DNA of 6,647 nucleotides from Syntrophomonadaceae bacterium (GTDB lineage Bacteria; Bacillota; Syntrophomonadia; Syntrophomonadales; Syntrophomonadaceae), in contig DUSB01000217.1 in NCBI GenBank assembly GCA_012840625.1, forward strand, positions 1 to 6,647, in the 5' to 3' direction. A program made the position numbers and the translations under genes. Under the pieces are notes generated by a model that worked only from the letters and a program-made list of their open reading frames with translations, made no database searches and was not told where the DNA came from. Each line of letters opens with the position of its first letter. Positions within the stretch are counted from its first letter, which is position 1. Below, in pieces: positions 5,900-6,647 of the stretch.

Positions 5900-5938
5900 C
5901 CCATAAGAGCGCAAAGCTTTAAATCAAGAAGGTTCTTG
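5900..5938 (-). promoter_or_regulatory. Candidate promoter and 14-bp palindrome for the metallohydrolase gene
   Basis: On the minus strand TTGATT (5927-5922) and TATGGG (5905-5900) are spaced by 16 bp and placed correctly between the metF terminator and the metallohydrolase start. The palindrome CAAGAA-GG-TTCTTG (5925-5938) overlaps the -35 box and could be an operator. The -10 box is weak, so the promoter call is tentative. Confidence 0.3.
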
Positions 5939-5973
5939 CTGCCCTGCTGAATTTGAAACCGTTCTCCGACATT

Positions 5974-6010
5974 AAAAAACGTAGTGACAGAAGGAAAACT
6001 GCCACTACGT
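5974..6010 (-). terminator. Rho-independent terminator of metF
   Basis: On the minus strand a 12-bp stem, ACGTAGTGGCAG / CTGTCACTACGT (one G-U pair), with an 8-nt loop is followed by a run of six Ts (5979-5974). It starts 6 bp after the metF stop codon and separates metF from the downstream metallohydrolase gene. On the plus strand the stem has an A-C mismatch and no T-run, so it works in one direction. Confidence 0.9.
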
Positions 6011-6016
6011 AATGCT

Positions 6017-6647
6017 TTAAATACCTGTATTTTCTGCTATTGCAAGAATTTCTTCCCACTTATTCATCGTATATAGATGAATGCCATCTACATGATTATC
6101 CAGAAGATCCTGTATTTGATGACTGGCATATTCAATACCGGCTTTTTTCATGTCTTCGGGATGATGTTCATATTGATCAATGAGTTTCAAAAGTTTGCCG
6201 GGTATTGATGCCCCGGAAAGATAAACCATACGCTTTATTTGTCCGGCATTTAAAATGGGCATAATACCTGCTACAATGGGTACATTAATACGCAGACGCT
6301 GCGCTTTATCAACAAATTCATAAAAGACCCGATTATCAAAAAACATCTGGGTAATAAGAAAATCAGCACCGGCATCGACCTTCTGTTTTAAAAACAGAAG
6401 ATCATCAATTAATCGTTCACATTCTGGATGTCCCTCTGGATAGGCAGCAGCCGCTATACCAAAATCGCCTTTATTGCGTATTTCATGAATAAGATCCACT
6501 GCATAAACATAATCCGATTTTTTAAAGTCAAAAATTTTATCATCTTTAGGCGGATCTCCTCGCAGAGCCAGGATGTTCTCAATACCTTGATCCTGTAAAT
6601 CTGCCAGTATACCTTCCATCTCTGCCTTATTATGACCGACGCAGGCC
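6017..6647 (-). CDS. metF: Methylenetetrahydrofolate reductase, C-terminal 209 residues (5' end outside window)
   Basis: The enzyme reduces 5,10-methylene-tetrahydrofolate to 5-methyl-tetrahydrofolate with a flavin, feeding methionine synthesis and, in acetogenic or Wood-Ljungdahl organisms, the methyl branch of that pathway. The frame is open to the window edge and begins ACVGHNKAEMEGILADLQ, matching the family's C-V-G-H/x-R-x-E block, so the first internal Met (6619) is not the true start and roughly 75-80 residues are missing. Other family blocks are NILALRGDPP, AAAYPEGHPE (substrate/FAD region), DAGADFLITQMFFDN and PIVAGIMPI. The protein ends soon after, consistent with the short bacterial MetF lacking the eukaryotic regulatory domain. 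It is the last gene of its transcript, being followed directly by a strong terminator. Whether a MetV partner lies upstream cannot be seen. Confidence 0.93.
   Translation of the reverse strand, partial: ACVGHNKAEMEGILADLQDQGIENILALRGDPPKDDKIFDFKKSDYVYAVDLIHEIRNKGDFGIAAAAYPEGHPECERLIDDLLFLKQKVDAGADFLITQMFFDNRVFYEFVDKAQRLRINVPIVAGIMPILNAGQIKRMVYLSGASIPGKLLKLIDQYEHHPEDMKKAGIEYASHQIQDLLDNHVDGIHLYTMNKWEEILAIAENTGI

Noticed and set aside
5872..5904. Eleven-residue N-terminal extension of the metallohydrolase from the ATG at 5904
   Set aside because: No ribosome site precedes that ATG, whereas the ATG at 5871 has GGGGGGAG 4 nt upstream; the extension itself encodes that ribosome site.

Overview
The window looks like chromosomal DNA of a spore-forming, anaerobic, low-to-moderate GC Firmicute, most likely a Peptococcaceae/Desulfotomaculum-type organism. 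This is inferred from four things: purine-rich Shine-Dalgarno sites, a secreted protein joining stalk (copper amine oxidase N-like) domains to glucosaminidase domains, an acyl-CoA dehydrogenase beginning MAANF…RDLKFILKE, and a MetF of the short type common in folate/Wood-Ljungdahl anaerobes. No phage, transposon, CRISPR array, tRNA or rRNA was seen.

Layout, left to right. (1) 1-73, minus: first codons of an acyl-CoA dehydrogenase that runs off the window. (2) 74-793: a long non-coding stretch. It holds a near-perfect 22-bp palindrome (223-244), a T-rich segment (about 300-480) and, at 560-747 on the plus strand, a decayed N-terminal fragment of a GPR1/FUN34/YaaH (SatP-type) acetate transporter. 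It ends in a strong bidirectional terminator (746-784). (3) 794-2437, minus: a secreted cell-wall hydrolase with two stalk domains and two tandem glucosaminidase domains. (4) 2438-2757: a divergent intergenic region with several inverted repeats and an unexpected minus-strand terminator-like hairpin. (5) 2758-5205, plus: a membrane hybrid histidine kinase with PAS-PAS-HisKA-HATPase-REC-HPt architecture. (6) 5188-5871, minus: an MBL-fold metallohydrolase whose 3' end overlaps the kinase gene by 18 bp. (7) 5974-6010: minus-strand terminator. (8) 6017-6647, minus: methylenetetrahydrofolate reductase (metF), 5' end outside the window.

The genes do not form one operon. Each has its own terminator or faces its neighbour divergently or convergently. 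The kinase carries phosphorelay modules through HPt but has no output domain, and no partner regulator is in view. The clearest unlisted item is the transporter pseudogene, which lies divergent from the acyl-CoA dehydrogenase and was probably once functionally linked to it through acyl-CoA/acetate metabolism. I found no convincing new multi-gene system.
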